Positions 54,907 through 64,000 of a stretch of DNA of 64,000 nucleotides are shown here, piece by piece (the stretch's first letter is position 1; each line of letters begins with the position of its first letter). Origin of the DNA: Blastocatellia bacterium (GTDB lineage: Bacteria; Acidobacteriota; Blastocatellia; Pyrinomonadales; Pyrinomonadaceae); assembly GCA_003168335.1 (NCBI GenBank), contig PMSM01000011.1:82590-146589 (forward strand), given 5' to 3'. The notes beneath the pieces are model-generated. The model had not been told where the DNA came from, made no database searches, and saw nothing but the letters and a program-made list of their open reading frames with translations. The position numbers and the translations under genes are program-made.

Positions 54907-56076
54907 ATGCGGAATGAACTGACAATCGAACAAGTCATCGCCCTCCGCGATCACTTCACCGCGCGCCAGCATGAATTGCTGGCCTTGACCTGCGCTTTGG
55001 TTGAAACCGAATCGCCTTCGGGTGACAAGGACGGCAGCAGCGATGTCGCGTCTTTGTTGGCCAGCGCCGCCGGCAGTATCAGTGCCGTTACTTCAGTCGA
55101 GCGAATAACGAGTGAAGACTTTGGCGAGCATATTCGCATACGTGCATTCGTGGGAGAGGATGATGCGGCGCCGATCGTAATTCTCGGGCACACGGACACA
55201 GTCCACCCGCGCGGCGCGATCAAAGAACGCCCCTGGCGTGCCGACGGGAATCGGATTTATGGCCCGGGAATCTTTGACATGAAAGCCAACGTGGCGCTCG
55301 CCCTCGAGGCACTGCATGCGTGCGAGGCGACCAATACATTGCCGAAATCACCCATTACCATTCTGCTGACCTGCGACGAAGAGAGCGGCAGTCCGAGCGG
55401 TCGCAGTCTGGTAGAAGAGGAAGCAAAGAATGCTCGCGCCGTGTTGGTGCTCGAGCCTCCGGCCAGCGGTGGCCGGGTCAAGACCGGGAGGAAGGGAACT
55501 GGGATCTTTGCGATTGAAGTCCGTGGGCGCGCCGCGCACGCCGGCCTCGAACCCGAAAAAGGGATTAGCGCCGTGCTCGAGCTGGCCCGCCAAACCATCC
55601 GATTGACTAACCTGAACGATCCGGCGACAGGCACCACGGTTACGGTCACAGTTGTGCAAGGGGGCACGCATTCGAATGTGGTGCCGGCGGAAGCCCGCGC
55701 CGAAATTGATATGCGCTTTAGCTCCGCCGAGGCGGGCCGCCGGATTGAGAGTGTGATATTGAATCTGAAGCCATTCGACGAACGCGCTCAAGTGATCGTC
55801 TCCGGCGGAATCAATCGCCCGCCCCTCGAACGCACTGCGAAAGTCCGAGGGCTTTACCAGCAGGCGCGAGAGATTGCCGGCATGCTCGACTTTGATTTAG
55901 GGGAAGCCAGCGTAGGCGGCGCTTCGGATGGAAACTTTGTCGGAGCCCTGGGAGTGGCGGTGCTTGATGGGTTGGGAATCGAAGGCGACGGCGCGCACGC
56001 TGCGCATGAACACATCATCGTCGATAATATTTCGTTGCGCGGCGCGCTTTTGGCTGGACTGATCGCCTCGCTGTAA
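54907..56076 (+). CDS. M20-family metallopeptidase (CPG2-like)
   Basis: A 389-residue M20A peptidase. Zinc-site motifs: VILGHTDTVHPRG (first His, catalytic Asp), YGPGIFDMKANVALALEAL (bridging Asp), LTCDEESGSPSGR (catalytic Glu and zinc Glu) and AAHEHI near the end. A dimerisation lid at about 180-290 contains GRAAHAGLEPEKG. The family includes glutamate carboxypeptidase, N-acyl amino acid deacylases and desuccinylases. It lacks a signal peptide. It is placed 128 bp after the racemase-like gene, with a repeat between; a role in removing N-acyl groups is an inference from that. Confidence 0.9.
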   Translation: MRNELTIEQVIALRDHFTARQHELLALTCALVETESPSGDKDGSSDVASLLASAAGSISAVTSVERITSEDFGEHIRIRAFVGEDDAAPIVILGHTDTVHPRGAIKERPWRADGNRIYGPGIFDMKANVALALEALHACEATNTLPKSPITILLTCDEESGSPSGRSLVEEEAKNARAVLVLEPPASGGRVKTGRKGTGIFAIEVRGRAAHAGLEPEKGISAVLELARQTIRLTNLNDPATGTTVTVTVVQGGTHSNVVPAEARAEIDMRFSSAEAGRRIESVILNLKPFDERAQVIVSGGINRPPLERTAKVRGLYQQAREIAGMLDFDLGEASVGGASDGNFVGALGVAVLDGLGIEGDGAHAAHEHIIVDNISLRGALLAGLIASL

Positions 56077-56085
56077 CTTTCATCT

Positions 56086-56136
56086 GTTTAGAGTCGGGCT
56101 ACCGCCCGACCCAGCGGGCGGTAGCCCGCTGCTAAA
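56086..56136. repeat. Double hairpin before xthA
   Basis: Outer GTTTAG/CTAAAC enclose GTCGGGCTACCGCCCGAC and GCGGGCGGTAGCCCGC, which are each palindromic and also complementary to each other. Confidence 0.8.
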
Positions 56137-56154
56137 CCTGACCGAGACCGATTC

Positions 56155-56922
56155 ATGAAAATCGCAACCTGGAACGTTAACTCGCTGCTTGCGCGGCTGC
56201 CCCACGTCACGCGTTGGCTGGAAGCTGAGCAGCCCGACGTGTTGTGCGTTCAGGAAACGAAATGCACGGACGATAAGTTCCCAACGCTGGAACTGAAAGC
56301 GGTGGGTTACGAGTGCGTTTTCTTCGGCCAGCAAAGCTACAACGGTGTCGCGATTCTCTCCCGCTCAGGCGCCGCCAAGGTGCAGCGCGGCTTTCCGGAC
56401 GATGGACCGGGGAGCCAGACCCGGCTGCTGGCAGCCGACATCGCCGGTGTGCGGATCGTTGACGTCTACATTCCGAATGGTCAAATGGTTGGCTCGGAAA
56501 AATACCAGTTCAAGTTGGAATGGATGAAGCAGCTGCGCCGGTTTCTTGACGCGAGTTATGACAACAGTACTCCGGTGCTGCTTTGCGGGGACTTCAATGT
56601 CGCGCCCGAAGAGCGCGACGTGCATGACCCACGCCTTTGGCAGAACCGCATACTATTTTCTGAACCGGAAAAAGCCGCCCTTCAGCATGTCAAGGATTGG
56701 GGATTCACGGACACGTTTCGCCTGCACACTGAGGAAGGCGGACACTATTCGTGGTGGGACTATCGAGCCGGTGGGTTTCGTCGCAACCTCGGTCTGCGAA
56801 TTGATCACATATGGGTATCGGCACCGCTGGCTGCGCGCAGCAAGACTACCTGGATAGACAAAGGGCCGCGCCAATGGGAGCGGCCCTCTGATCACGCGCC
56901 GGTCATGGCAGAGTTCGATTAA
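56155..56922 (+). CDS. xthA: Exodeoxyribonuclease III (AP endonuclease)
   Basis: A 255-residue ExoIII-type enzyme for abasic-site repair and 3'-end cleaning. Motifs: MKIATWNVNSLLARL, CVQETKCTDD (metal Glu), YNGVAILSR, VYIPNGQ, CGDFNVAPEERDVHDP (catalytic Asp-Asn), GLRIDHIWVS and SDHAPVMAEF. Complete and of normal length. Single gene; a weak inverted repeat follows its stop. Confidence 0.96.
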   Translation: MKIATWNVNSLLARLPHVTRWLEAEQPDVLCVQETKCTDDKFPTLELKAVGYECVFFGQQSYNGVAILSRSGAAKVQRGFPDDGPGSQTRLLAADIAGVRIVDVYIPNGQMVGSEKYQFKLEWMKQLRRFLDASYDNSTPVLLCGDFNVAPEERDVHDPRLWQNRILFSEPEKAALQHVKDWGFTDTFRLHTEEGGHYSWWDYRAGGFRRNLGLRIDHIWVSAPLAARSKTTWIDKGPRQWERPSDHAPVMAEFD

Positions 56923-56926
56923 GACT

Positions 56927-56971
56927 CACCTTTGCGGATTTTTGATCGCGAGATCTGGAAACGCAAAGGTG
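56927..56971. repeat. Inverted repeat behind xthA
   Basis: CACCTTTGCG at 56927 and CGCAAAGGTG at 56962 are perfect inverted repeats with a 25-base loop. It may aid termination between the convergent genes, but no T-tract follows. Confidence 0.45.
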
Positions 56972-57030
56972 GTTGAGTGCTTTCAATACCCAGCCACCCT
57001 AAGTAAATCATCTTTGGAAACCCTAATGAG

Positions 57031-57306
57031 TTACGGAGTAGGAGGGGTTCCGATTGAGTAACTGAACCCACCACCCAGGACATTGAAAACCATGCTGACC
57101 ACGATCAGCAGGGTCCAAGCCATCATGATGCTTCTGAGGCCCAGCTTGCCACCGTTCATCCAGCCCCAGATGAAAGTCCAGATGCCACACGTGACGATCC
57201 CGATAATGCCGTGCACCGCGCCGCCGTTCTGAAACTGCTTGACCAGAACTATGATGAAGCAAATCAGACAGCCTAAGCCTGCCAACATTCCCACCGTACC
57301 TAGCAT
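57031..57306 (-). CDS. Small membrane protein, unknown
   Basis: A 91-residue protein with three hydrophobic segments (about 5-22, 28-48 and 58-78) and no known motif beyond a TM2/DUF-like GIIGIVTCGIWTFIWGW stretch. The frame stays open to 57411, but that would run through a hairpin at 57372-57399, so ATG 57306 with GGAGG 11 bases upstream is chosen. Function unknown. Confidence 0.65.
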   Translation of the reverse strand: MLGTVGMLAGLGCLICFIIVLVKQFQNGGAVHGIIGIVTCGIWTFIWGWMNGGKLGLRSIMMAWTLLIVVSMVFNVLGGGFSYSIGTPPTP

Positions 57307-57371
57307 TTGTTTTTCAGCCTCCGAACCTGAAGTTTGCGAAGATAAAGCCGTTAGGGCATCAAGATAATAAT

Positions 57372-57399
57372 AAAGCGTCCGCACGATAACGGACGCTTT
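57372..57399 (-). terminator. Probable terminator after preA
   Basis: AAAGCGTCCG and CGGACGCTTT are perfect 10-bp arms with an 8-base loop. On the minus strand the stem is followed by ATTATTATC, a U-rich tail. It lies 40 bp past the preA stop. A TTGACA at about 57408 overlaps and might be the promoter of the small membrane gene. Confidence 0.55.
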
Positions 57400-57438
57400 C
57401 AGACTTGTCAACTATGTTGTCGAGCGCTGGCTGGTGTC

Positions 57439-58539
57439 TCAGTCCGATGTCAGTTCCGCGGTCTTCTCGGTAATATCTTTCTGCGCCCACTCGTTGTCGC
57501 GTGAGGCCTCACCGGCCTTATGGCGCTTCGCTTCCTTCATGCGACTGACAAGATCCATGTGGGTCGAGAAGTAGGGCAGGCTTTTCCCGACTATCTCCTG
57601 AACTGAGTTGAAGCCTTTATCGGCCATGAATTTCGCCAGGCCTTCCCGGAGTTCGTCGACCATCTTCACGCCCTTGAGCATCACGCCGGTGCAGATCTGC
57701 ACCGTTGATGCACCGAGCAACATGAACTCGATCGCGTCGTGGGCAGTTTCAATTCCACCGATGCCGCTGATCGAGGTTTCTTTCGGCAGCGACAAAGCCA
57801 GTTGGCTGACCATGCGCAAAGCGATTGGCTTGACGGCCTGGGAAGAGTAACCGCCGGGAACTGAGTAACCTTCGACTGTCGGCATCGGGCGCAACGTGTC
57901 CAGGTTTACGCCGATGACAGAAAGGATCGTATTAATAGCTGAGATGCCGTGCGCCCCGCCGCGCACCGCGGCCGCGGCCGGCTCTTTGATGTTAGTAATA
58001 TTAGGCGTCATCTTTGCCCAGACAGGAATCTTTGCTACTTCAGTCACCCATCCGGTCACCTCTTCCGCCAGGTCGGGATGTTCGCCCATCTCTGAACCCA
58101 TCTTGCGCTCAGTCATTCCATGCGGGCAGGAAAAATTCAGTTCGAACGCATCCACGCCGGTGTCCTGCACGACCCGAGTCAGCTCCTGCCAGCGACCCTT
58201 GTCGTACTCTTCCATGATCGAAGCGATCAGGACATTGTTCGGATAGTCCTTTTTGATCTGGCGAAACTCTTCGAGCCAGACTTCGATGGGACGGTCTGAG
58301 ATCAGTTCGATGTTCTCGAAACCAATTACCTCACCGTTGCTGCGCGAGCGCAGTTTGCCGTAACGCGGCACGACGTTGACGACTTTGCTCGACTCAAGGC
58401 TGATAGTCTTGGCCACGGCGCCGCCCCAGCCGGCGTCGTATGACTTGGCAATTACGCGCGCGTTGGTTCCCGGCGGGCCAGAGCCGAGTAAGAAGGGATT
58501 GGGGAATCTAATACCGTTAACTGTGATTGAGAGATCCAT
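57439..58539 (-). CDS. preA: Dihydropyrimidine dehydrogenase subunit PreA-like, without ferredoxin domain
   Basis: A 366-residue flavoprotein of the dihydroorotate dehydrogenase-like superfamily, closest to NAD-dependent dihydropyrimidine dehydrogenase subunit PreA. It has the substrate loop FELNFSCPHGMTERKMGSEM with the catalytic Cys, VWAKMTPNITNI, SAINTILSVIGVNLDTL, and GIGGIETAHDAIEFMLLGAS for FMN phosphate. E. coli PreA ends in a two-cluster ferredoxin domain; this protein stops earlier in a charged tail with no CxxCxxC. AGGAG precedes the ATG. It lies in a run with an amidohydrolase and an NCS1 permease. The usual partner PreT is not in the window. Confidence 0.85.
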   Translation of the reverse strand: MDLSITVNGIRFPNPFLLGSGPPGTNARVIAKSYDAGWGGAVAKTISLESSKVVNVVPRYGKLRSRSNGEVIGFENIELISDRPIEVWLEEFRQIKKDYPNNVLIASIMEEYDKGRWQELTRVVQDTGVDAFELNFSCPHGMTERKMGSEMGEHPDLAEEVTGWVTEVAKIPVWAKMTPNITNIKEPAAAAVRGGAHGISAINTILSVIGVNLDTLRPMPTVEGYSVPGGYSSQAVKPIALRMVSQLALSLPKETSISGIGGIETAHDAIEFMLLGASTVQICTGVMLKGVKMVDELREGLAKFMADKGFNSVQEIVGKSLPYFSTHMDLVSRMKEAKRHKAGEASRDNEWAQKDITEKTAELTSD

Positions 58540-58556
58540 GATTTACTCCTGATAAC

Positions 58557-59624
58557 TTACAAGCCCTTCTGCAAACCAGAGTTTCGGAATCGAGCCGCCG
58601 GTCCATTCGGCTTAAGGCGATCATTGACGACACCGTAAGGGATGAACGTCCGGTCAAACACAGCGATCGCGTGCGGAAAATCGAAGTAGACCATCAGACC
58701 TTGCGGAGTCATCGCCCAATCGGATATTTCGGACAACTGATCGATTGTCATAATCGGCTCATCTCTTGGATTGGGCTTTCGTCCCTCGCGCCTCGCGTCT
58801 TCCTGCTCAATGGCAACCGCACGCCTATCAATATCGGCAACCACGTACTTGGCGATCGCGGTTTTGTAATCACTATCCGGTTTGAAAATATCTTCAAGTT
58901 CGAGTTCTTTGTTCCCTGACAGATCGTAGGTTAATGACCAGAAGCCGGTGTTAGGATGCGCTCCGCCCGAATCAGAGTATTCACGCATCTCCACACTGAT
59001 CAGATCATTGTTGGCCACCAGAACGTTATAGTTCGTCTCGAAGGCGTTGCGACCGGCTTCCGTCCCCGGCTCATACTCCTTGATGGCCTTTTGCACCAGT
59101 GCGAGTACCCGCCGATTGAAGCTCTCAGCAGCCGGCAACGGCTTACCGCCGCCCGTAATCTGGGGATAGGAAACACTAATGCCGGACTTGCGATTGGCAA
59201 TAACCGTCGGCTTGATTTTCAGTCCATTCGTGAACCCGATGTTCTGTTCCGCCAGTGTGACGTAGGCTTCACGCGTTCCATCGGGCCTGGACCAGCTACA
59301 GTCAGAATCGATCGGGTCATCAAGCTTTCGCTTACAGGCGAACTTACCAGTTTGCTTGTCCTTCGCGCCGAACTCTTTCAGTTCAAGTCTACCCTGCTCG
59401 TCGAACTGGCCGGTTAGTTTGAGATCCTCGCCGATACTGTCGTAGAAGTAGGTTCCGGAGACTTTGTTTCCCTCGACATTCAAGCTCATCTGAATATGAC
59501 TTCCGCCAATCGACCCACGATAGACCTTCACAGTTGTCTGTTGTGTCTGTTGGCAGATTACAGCGCCTGCAGATGTCAAACAAAGGACGGCAGCCATTAC
59601 CAGTCTTGCACGAGTTGTTTTCAC
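58557..59624 (-). CDS. Exported DUF3298/DUF4163-type protein
   Basis: A 355-residue protein with a signal peptide (about 1-25, ending VICQQ). The N-terminal half (about 30-130) is a beta-rich domain (IQMSLNVEGNKVSGTYFYDS). The C-terminal half has the DUF4163/DUF3298 pattern: VSYPQITGG, then EMREYSDSGGAHPNTGFWSL and LTYDLSGNKELELEDIF, ending in a Tyr/Phe-rich strand set. Such proteins are secreted and of unknown function. GTG start with AGAGGAACG. It sits between preA and the RidA-like gene with small gaps, though its export does not fit pyrimidine catabolism. Confidence 0.8.
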   Translation of the reverse strand: MKTTRARLVMAAVLCLTSAGAVICQQTQQTTVKVYRGSIGGSHIQMSLNVEGNKVSGTYFYDSIGEDLKLTGQFDEQGRLELKEFGAKDKQTGKFACKRKLDDPIDSDCSWSRPDGTREAYVTLAEQNIGFTNGLKIKPTVIANRKSGISVSYPQITGGGKPLPAAESFNRRVLALVQKAIKEYEPGTEAGRNAFETNYNVLVANNDLISVEMREYSDSGGAHPNTGFWSLTYDLSGNKELELEDIFKPDSDYKTAIAKYVVADIDRRAVAIEQEDARREGRKPNPRDEPIMTIDQLSEISDWAMTPQGLMVYFDFPHAIAVFDRTFIPYGVVNDRLKPNGPAARFRNSGLQKGL

Positions 59625-59646
59625 AGTCGTTCCTCTTACGGAGTTC

Positions 59647-60033
59647 CTACAATTCGGCGTCTACTTCGATCTCGATCAGCATCCGCTTATCGATCAGGGC
59701 GCTGACTTCGACCATTGTGGTGGCCGGCATCACGTCGCGTAGAAACTCGCCGTGGGCGCGCCCGTATTCTTCCCAGCGGGAAATATCCGTGACGAACATG
59801 CGCGTTCGCACGATATGTTCCAAACCTGCACCCAGACGATTCAGGGCCTGCTCGAGATTCTTGAAAATCTGGATTGTTTGCGCGTAAGCATCACCGATGC
59901 CAACGATCTCACCGTCAGGACCAAGTGCCGTGGTTCCAGTAACGTAAATCCGATTGCCCACGCGCACCGCGCGAGAATAGCCGACAATCGACTCCCATTT
60001 CGCGCCGGAAGAGATTTTCTGTCGTTCCTGCAC
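59647..60033 (-). CDS. RidA-family protein
   Basis: A 128-residue RidA/YjgF-type protein: IVGYSRAVRVGNRIYVTG near the N-terminus, GDAYAQTIQIFKNLEQAL in the middle, VRTRMFVTD with the conserved Arg, and MPATTMVEVSALI at the end. Family members hydrolyse reactive imines or aminoacrylates; RutC, a homologue, acts in pyrimidine breakdown. The frame is open to ATG 60090, overlapping the upstream gene, but that extension is partly a repeat-derived sequence; GTG 60033 gives the normal length with GGAGG close upstream. The start is uncertain. Confidence 0.8.
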   Translation of the reverse strand: MQERQKISSGAKWESIVGYSRAVRVGNRIYVTGTTALGPDGEIVGIGDAYAQTIQIFKNLEQALNRLGAGLEHIVRTRMFVTDISRWEEYGRAHGEFLRDVMPATTMVEVSALIDKRMLIEIEVDAEL

Positions 60034-60076
60034 AATCCTCCGAGAGCTCTCCCTCACGGTCGGGCTACTGCCCCGA

Positions 60077-60946
<870 letters not shown>

Positions 60947-60991
60947 ATAAACTCCAGAGTTTCAGGTTTCAAATTTCAGATTTCAATCTCG

Positions 60992-62533
60992 TCAGCTTGC
61001 TTCTGCGTCGACAGGCTTTGCGATTCGTGGTGGCGCCAGCTTCATCAGCGAGAGGTAAGTTAACCCGGCGACGCCAAACCCAACAAACCAGGCGTAGCTG
61101 TAGAGCTTGTCGAAAAACCAAATCGACATCCCGACTTTGTTCATAATCGGCCCACTCCAGGCGAGAGCGCAACCCATCAACGTCGCGATCACCGCGCGCA
61201 GGTTCCAACCTCCAAGGTACGTGTAGGTTCCACGTCGGCGATACAGATCTCCCAACGCCAGGTCCTGCCGTCGCACTAACCAGTAATCAGCAATCAACAC
61301 TCCGGCAATCGAACCAAGGCCGCCGGAGTAGCCAACCAGCCAGGTGAAGATATAGCCCGAAGGATCGGCGAGCAGACGCCAGGGCATCATCGCGATTCCG
61401 ACGAGCCCGGTGATCAGACCGCCAGTGCGAAACGAAATCAGTTTCGGAAATGCGTTGGCGAAATCATTTGCCGGAGAGACAACGTTGGCCGCGATGTTAA
61501 CCGCCAGGGTCGCGACTACGACAGTGAACATCGAGATCGCGATCACTACGACCTGATGGAACTGACCAACCAGTTTCATCGGGTCCCAAAGTTCGTCGGC
61601 CTTCATCGCTGGATAGATGATGACCGCAGCGGAAGTAATCATCACGCCCATGGCTGCGAACACCGTCATCGTGGTCGGCAACGCCACGACTTGTCCTATC
61701 GCCTGTTCGCGCTGGCTATGGCCGAAGCGGGTGAAGTCAGGCATGTTCAGCGAGAGCGTCGCCCAGAAACCGATCATTCCGGTCAGCGAAGGAATGAACA
61801 CTGGCCAAAACTCCCCGAGGCTGTGAAATTTACTCTGTTGGGTGAGGAGATAGCCAAGACCGTGCGCTTTCCAAATGGCCCACGCGAGCAGTAGCGAAGT
61901 CATCACCAAAACAAACGGCGCCGCCCAGTTCTCAACTTTTCTGAGCAGATCCATGCCGCGATAGATGATGTAGATATTCAGTCCCCAGAACAAGAGAAAC
62001 GAAATCCAGCGAGTGGGACCGTAGCCGAGAAAGAGCCATTCCCCGAGCAAGGTTGGCCATTTTGGAATGATGGCGCCGAAGAAAATATAGAGCGCCTCGC
62101 CGCCAATCCATGCCTGAATCCCAAACCAGCCGCAGGCAACAATTGCTCGCATCAGCGCCGGAAGATTCGATCCGTAGGTGCCGTAGGCAGCGCGCGCAAA
62201 AACCGGGAAGGGAATTCCATACTTTGTTCCCGGATGAGAGTTGAGCAGGATCGGAATGAGCACGATCATGTTGCCCAACAGAATTGTGATTAGCGCCTGC
62301 CACCAGTTCATCCCGGCGCTGATCAGCCCTGACGAGAGCATGTAAGTCGGAATGCAGTGCGCCATGCTGATCCACAGCGCCGCATAGTTATAGGTAGTCC
62401 AGTTGCGATCGGAAACCTTGACCGGCGCGAGGTCGGGATTAAAGAGCGGGCTACGGCTGATCTCTGCGAACGCGTCGTGCTTGAGCTCGACGCGGCCGTC
62501 GGGGTACTGCGTGGTCTCTCCTGGGTTTGCCAT
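60992..62533 (-). CDS. NCS1-family nucleobase/hydantoin/allantoin permease
   Basis: A 513-residue transporter with about twelve membrane helices. The NCS1 signature region is in DRNWTTYNYAALWISMAHC near the N-terminus, followed by GMNWWQALITILLGN and HPGTKYGIPFPVFARAAYG. Internal TPs such as NIAANVVSPANDFANAFP (helix 8 region) and the end FVGFGVAGLTYLSLM fit. Homologues import uracil, cytosine, allantoin or hydantoins with sodium or protons. Placed first in the run that includes the beta-ureidopropionase-like and preA genes, so uracil or dihydropyrimidine import is a good guess. Confidence 0.92.
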   Translation of the reverse strand: MANPGETTQYPDGRVELKHDAFAEISRSPLFNPDLAPVKVSDRNWTTYNYAALWISMAHCIPTYMLSSGLISAGMNWWQALITILLGNMIVLIPILLNSHPGTKYGIPFPVFARAAYGTYGSNLPALMRAIVACGWFGIQAWIGGEALYIFFGAIIPKWPTLLGEWLFLGYGPTRWISFLLFWGLNIYIIYRGMDLLRKVENWAAPFVLVMTSLLLAWAIWKAHGLGYLLTQQSKFHSLGEFWPVFIPSLTGMIGFWATLSLNMPDFTRFGHSQREQAIGQVVALPTTMTVFAAMGVMITSAAVIIYPAMKADELWDPMKLVGQFHQVVVIAISMFTVVVATLAVNIAANVVSPANDFANAFPKLISFRTGGLITGLVGIAMMPWRLLADPSGYIFTWLVGYSGGLGSIAGVLIADYWLVRRQDLALGDLYRRRGTYTYLGGWNLRAVIATLMGCALAWSGPIMNKVGMSIWFFDKLYSYAWFVGFGVAGLTYLSLMKLAPPRIAKPVDAEAS

Positions 62534-62557
62534 CTCTTGTTCCGAAGGTTTGATTCA

Positions 62558-63295
62558 CTACTGCATAAGTCTGAACCTTACGGTTACTTGCGCAGTCACC
62601 GAAATAGAGCCGGGCGCGATTGCGCTCTCGGACTCGCGATCCCGGCTGGCGGCGATGCCGGCCACGCTATTCTGTGTAAAATTGCTGTTGGAATAGTCCG
62701 CAGGCGCCACTTCGGTAATCGAGTAAGCCGGGCCGATCGATTGTCCGATTTCACGGGCCAGCAGAGTGGCTTTCTCCTGCGCTGCTCGCATGGCCATCGC
62801 GCGGGCCTGATCCTTATGCTTGCGATTCTGCGAATCCTGGAACGCAACGTTGCTCACGCGGGTAACGCCGGCCTTGAGCACGTCCGATAGCAAATTATCA
62901 AACCGCGAGATGTCGTGGAGGATTACGGCAACCATCTTCGATACTTCGTAGCCGACAAATTCACGCTTGGCGGCGCGCCGAGCTTCATATTCCATGTCGT
63001 CGGTGTTGTACTTTGGCTGCACGCTTATGTAACTGGTCTGAACGTCTTCGGGCTTGACGCCGCTCTTACGCGCTATTGCAAGCACGTCTCTGACGCCTTC
63101 GTCCGTCTTGTTCTTGGCGGCCAGCATGTCCTTGTTCACCGATTCGATCGCGAGGGTGAATACCACTTCGTCGGGAGGAACGCGCACTTCTGCCTGGCCG
63201 GTTACGGTAACCAGCGGTGGTTCGATCGCACTTTGCGCAAACGCGTGTGCGGAGAATATTAACCCGGCAGCAACCAGCAGTAATAACTCTTTCAT
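62558..63295 (-). CDS. SIMPL-domain periplasmic protein
   Basis: A 245-residue exported protein. Signal peptide about 1-21 (ending AHAFAQ). The SIMPL/DUF541 domain follows: VTVTGQAEVRVPPDEVVFTL, then GVKPEDVQTSYISVQPKY, RFDNLLSDVLKAGVTRVSNV and KATLLAREIGQSIG. Members are small oligomeric periplasmic or outer-membrane proteins of unclear role. Start at ATG 63295, preceded by AAGGAG; the longer frame to 63373 overlaps the neighbouring gene. Confidence 0.9.
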   Translation of the reverse strand: MKELLLLVAAGLIFSAHAFAQSAIEPPLVTVTGQAEVRVPPDEVVFTLAIESVNKDMLAAKNKTDEGVRDVLAIARKSGVKPEDVQTSYISVQPKYNTDDMEYEARRAAKREFVGYEVSKMVAVILHDISRFDNLLSDVLKAGVTRVSNVAFQDSQNRKHKDQARAMAMRAAQEKATLLAREIGQSIGPAYSITEVAPADYSNSNFTQNSVAGIAASRDRESESAIAPGSISVTAQVTVRFRLMQ

Positions 63296-63369
63296 ACAAC
63301 TCCTTAGTGTGAGCGGGCGAACCCGGTCGCTACCGCTCCCGGTACTGACCTCGTGGTGCCACAACCGGA

Positions 63370-64000
63370 TCACTTCCGTTGCGACTCATCGATGAACTTT
63401 CCGACATCGGCGCGCAGACGGCCCAATTGCTTCTCGTCGATGTACATCATGTGCCCGGCCTCGTAATAGCCGGTTGAGATATTTTTCAGCAGCGCCGGAT
63501 CGAGACTGATGTGATGCAGCGTGTACTGCACCGCAAAGTACGGCGTCGCCATATCGTAGTAACCCATGGCGACGTAGATCTTGAGATAGGGATTCTGCGC
63601 GAGCGCGGTGCGCAGGGCGACGCTCGTGTCCACATAGCCGTTATTGGTGTTCCAGTTCCATGGACTCGTGATGCCGCCGCCGAGAATGTAGTACTCGAGG
63701 TCGCTCTTGTAGCCAAGCTCGGCGCGAACATAGTTGTTAAAGGTCGAAGTGTACGGCGGACGAATCGCGGCCTCGCTGGCGTCGAAGTCGGGGCCCGCCG
63801 AGACGTAGCTTGAGTCATAACCTTTGAACCGAGCGTCGAGACGTCCAATCGATCGCTTTTCGTCACGCAGCAATTCTTTGCGGAAGAAGTTCAGCGACAC
63901 GCGCAGGTTGGCATTGTCGATGAACTGTGAAGAGAGTCCCGTGTAGCGGGACAATTTGGCAATTGTGTCCTGCCGCTCCTGCGACGTTAAGCGGTCGCCT
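63370..64000 (-). CDS. S10-family serine carboxypeptidase, C-terminal part (cut by right edge)
   Basis: The frame runs open off the right edge (upstream codons read LTSQERQDTIAKLSRYTGLS in continuity), so at least 210 residues of a longer protein are present. The catalytic Asp is in GYYDMATPYFAVQYTLHH and the catalytic His in YYEAGHMMYI, in the order and spacing of S10 carboxypeptidases. The Ser lies outside the window. A TTG at 63954 is not the true start. Long S10 proteins are usual in acidobacteria. Probably exported, but the N-terminus is not seen. Confidence 0.85.
   Translation of the reverse strand, partial: GDRLTSQERQDTIAKLSRYTGLSSQFIDNANLRVSLNFFRKELLRDEKRSIGRLDARFKGYDSSYVSAGPDFDASEAAIRPPYTSTFNNYVRAELGYKSDLEYYILGGGITSPWNWNTNNGYVDTSVALRTALAQNPYLKIYVAMGYYDMATPYFAVQYTLHHISLDPALLKNISTGYYEAGHMMYIDEKQLGRLRADVGKFIDESQRK

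Noticed and set aside
57307-57411. Extended start for the small membrane protein
   Set aside because: The extension would run through the terminator-like hairpin at 57372-57399; the GGAGG site supports ATG 57306.

Overview
The window is bacterial chromosomal DNA of moderately high GC content. It most likely comes from an acidobacterium, with Blastocatellia-like organisms the best guess. This rests on inference: a long VPS10/BNR-propeller protein, an S10-family carboxypeptidase, a SIMPL protein, many large secreted proteins with signal peptides, and a dense load of palindromic intergenic repeats. I see no rRNA, tRNA, ribosomal protein or other strong phylogenetic marker, so the assignment is moderate at best.

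Layout. 0-12 kb: a TPR protein cut by the left edge, a TonB-like protein, glutamate dehydrogenase, an ArsC-like thioredoxin-fold protein, RadA, an SGNH hydrolase lying inside a terminal-inverted-repeat element, a 1083-residue VPS10/BNR protein and a compact RNB ribonuclease. 11.7-14.1 kb: a YacL-like PIN/TRAM protein followed by ispD and ispF of the MEP isoprenoid pathway. 14.4-25.5 kb: a same-strand nucleoside uptake and salvage block. It holds pyrimidine-nucleoside phosphorylase, a BMP-type nucleoside-binding lipoprotein, a double ABC ATPase, two permeases, purine nucleoside phosphorylase, uridine kinase, cytidine deaminase and an exported MtaD-like deaminase. 25.6-38.3 kb (minus strand): a complete Kdp potassium-uptake system with a hidden 29-residue KdpF, a second 28-residue membrane micro-ORF and a small porin-like protein. 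KdpD is split into two genes, KdpE is present, and a further histidine kinase is followed by two paralogous response regulators sharing an unrecognised output domain. 39.1-45.9 kb: Rrf2 regulator, sufB, sufC, sufD, an exported unknown protein, sufS and sufU, with a good promoter in front and a clear intrinsic terminator behind. 46.1-53.3 kb: a single 2408-residue secreted protein combining lamin-tail domains, a NUC1-type nuclease and cadherin-like repeats. 53.7-64 kb: an OSBS/NSAR-family enolase-superfamily enzyme with an M20 peptidase, exonuclease III, then a minus-strand group resembling reductive pyrimidine catabolism (PreA, RidA-like protein, beta-ureidopropionase-like amidohydrolase, NCS1 permease), a SIMPL protein and the C-terminal part of an S10 carboxypeptidase cut by the right edge.

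The most striking non-coding signal is the number of distinct palindromic or inverted-repeat elements, roughly twenty loci. They sit almost exclusively in short gaps between genes, including inside operons, and some butt directly against a start or stop codon (the kdpA-kdpB gap is one repeat). At least three have long terminal inverted repeats like non-autonomous mobile elements; one carries a gene and no transposase. No CRISPR array, prophage, transposase or restriction system was found. The candidates for something little described are the split Kdp regulation with a three-box operator, the paired response regulators with a new output domain, the repeat-associated four-helix-bundle gene and the giant nuclease-adhesin.
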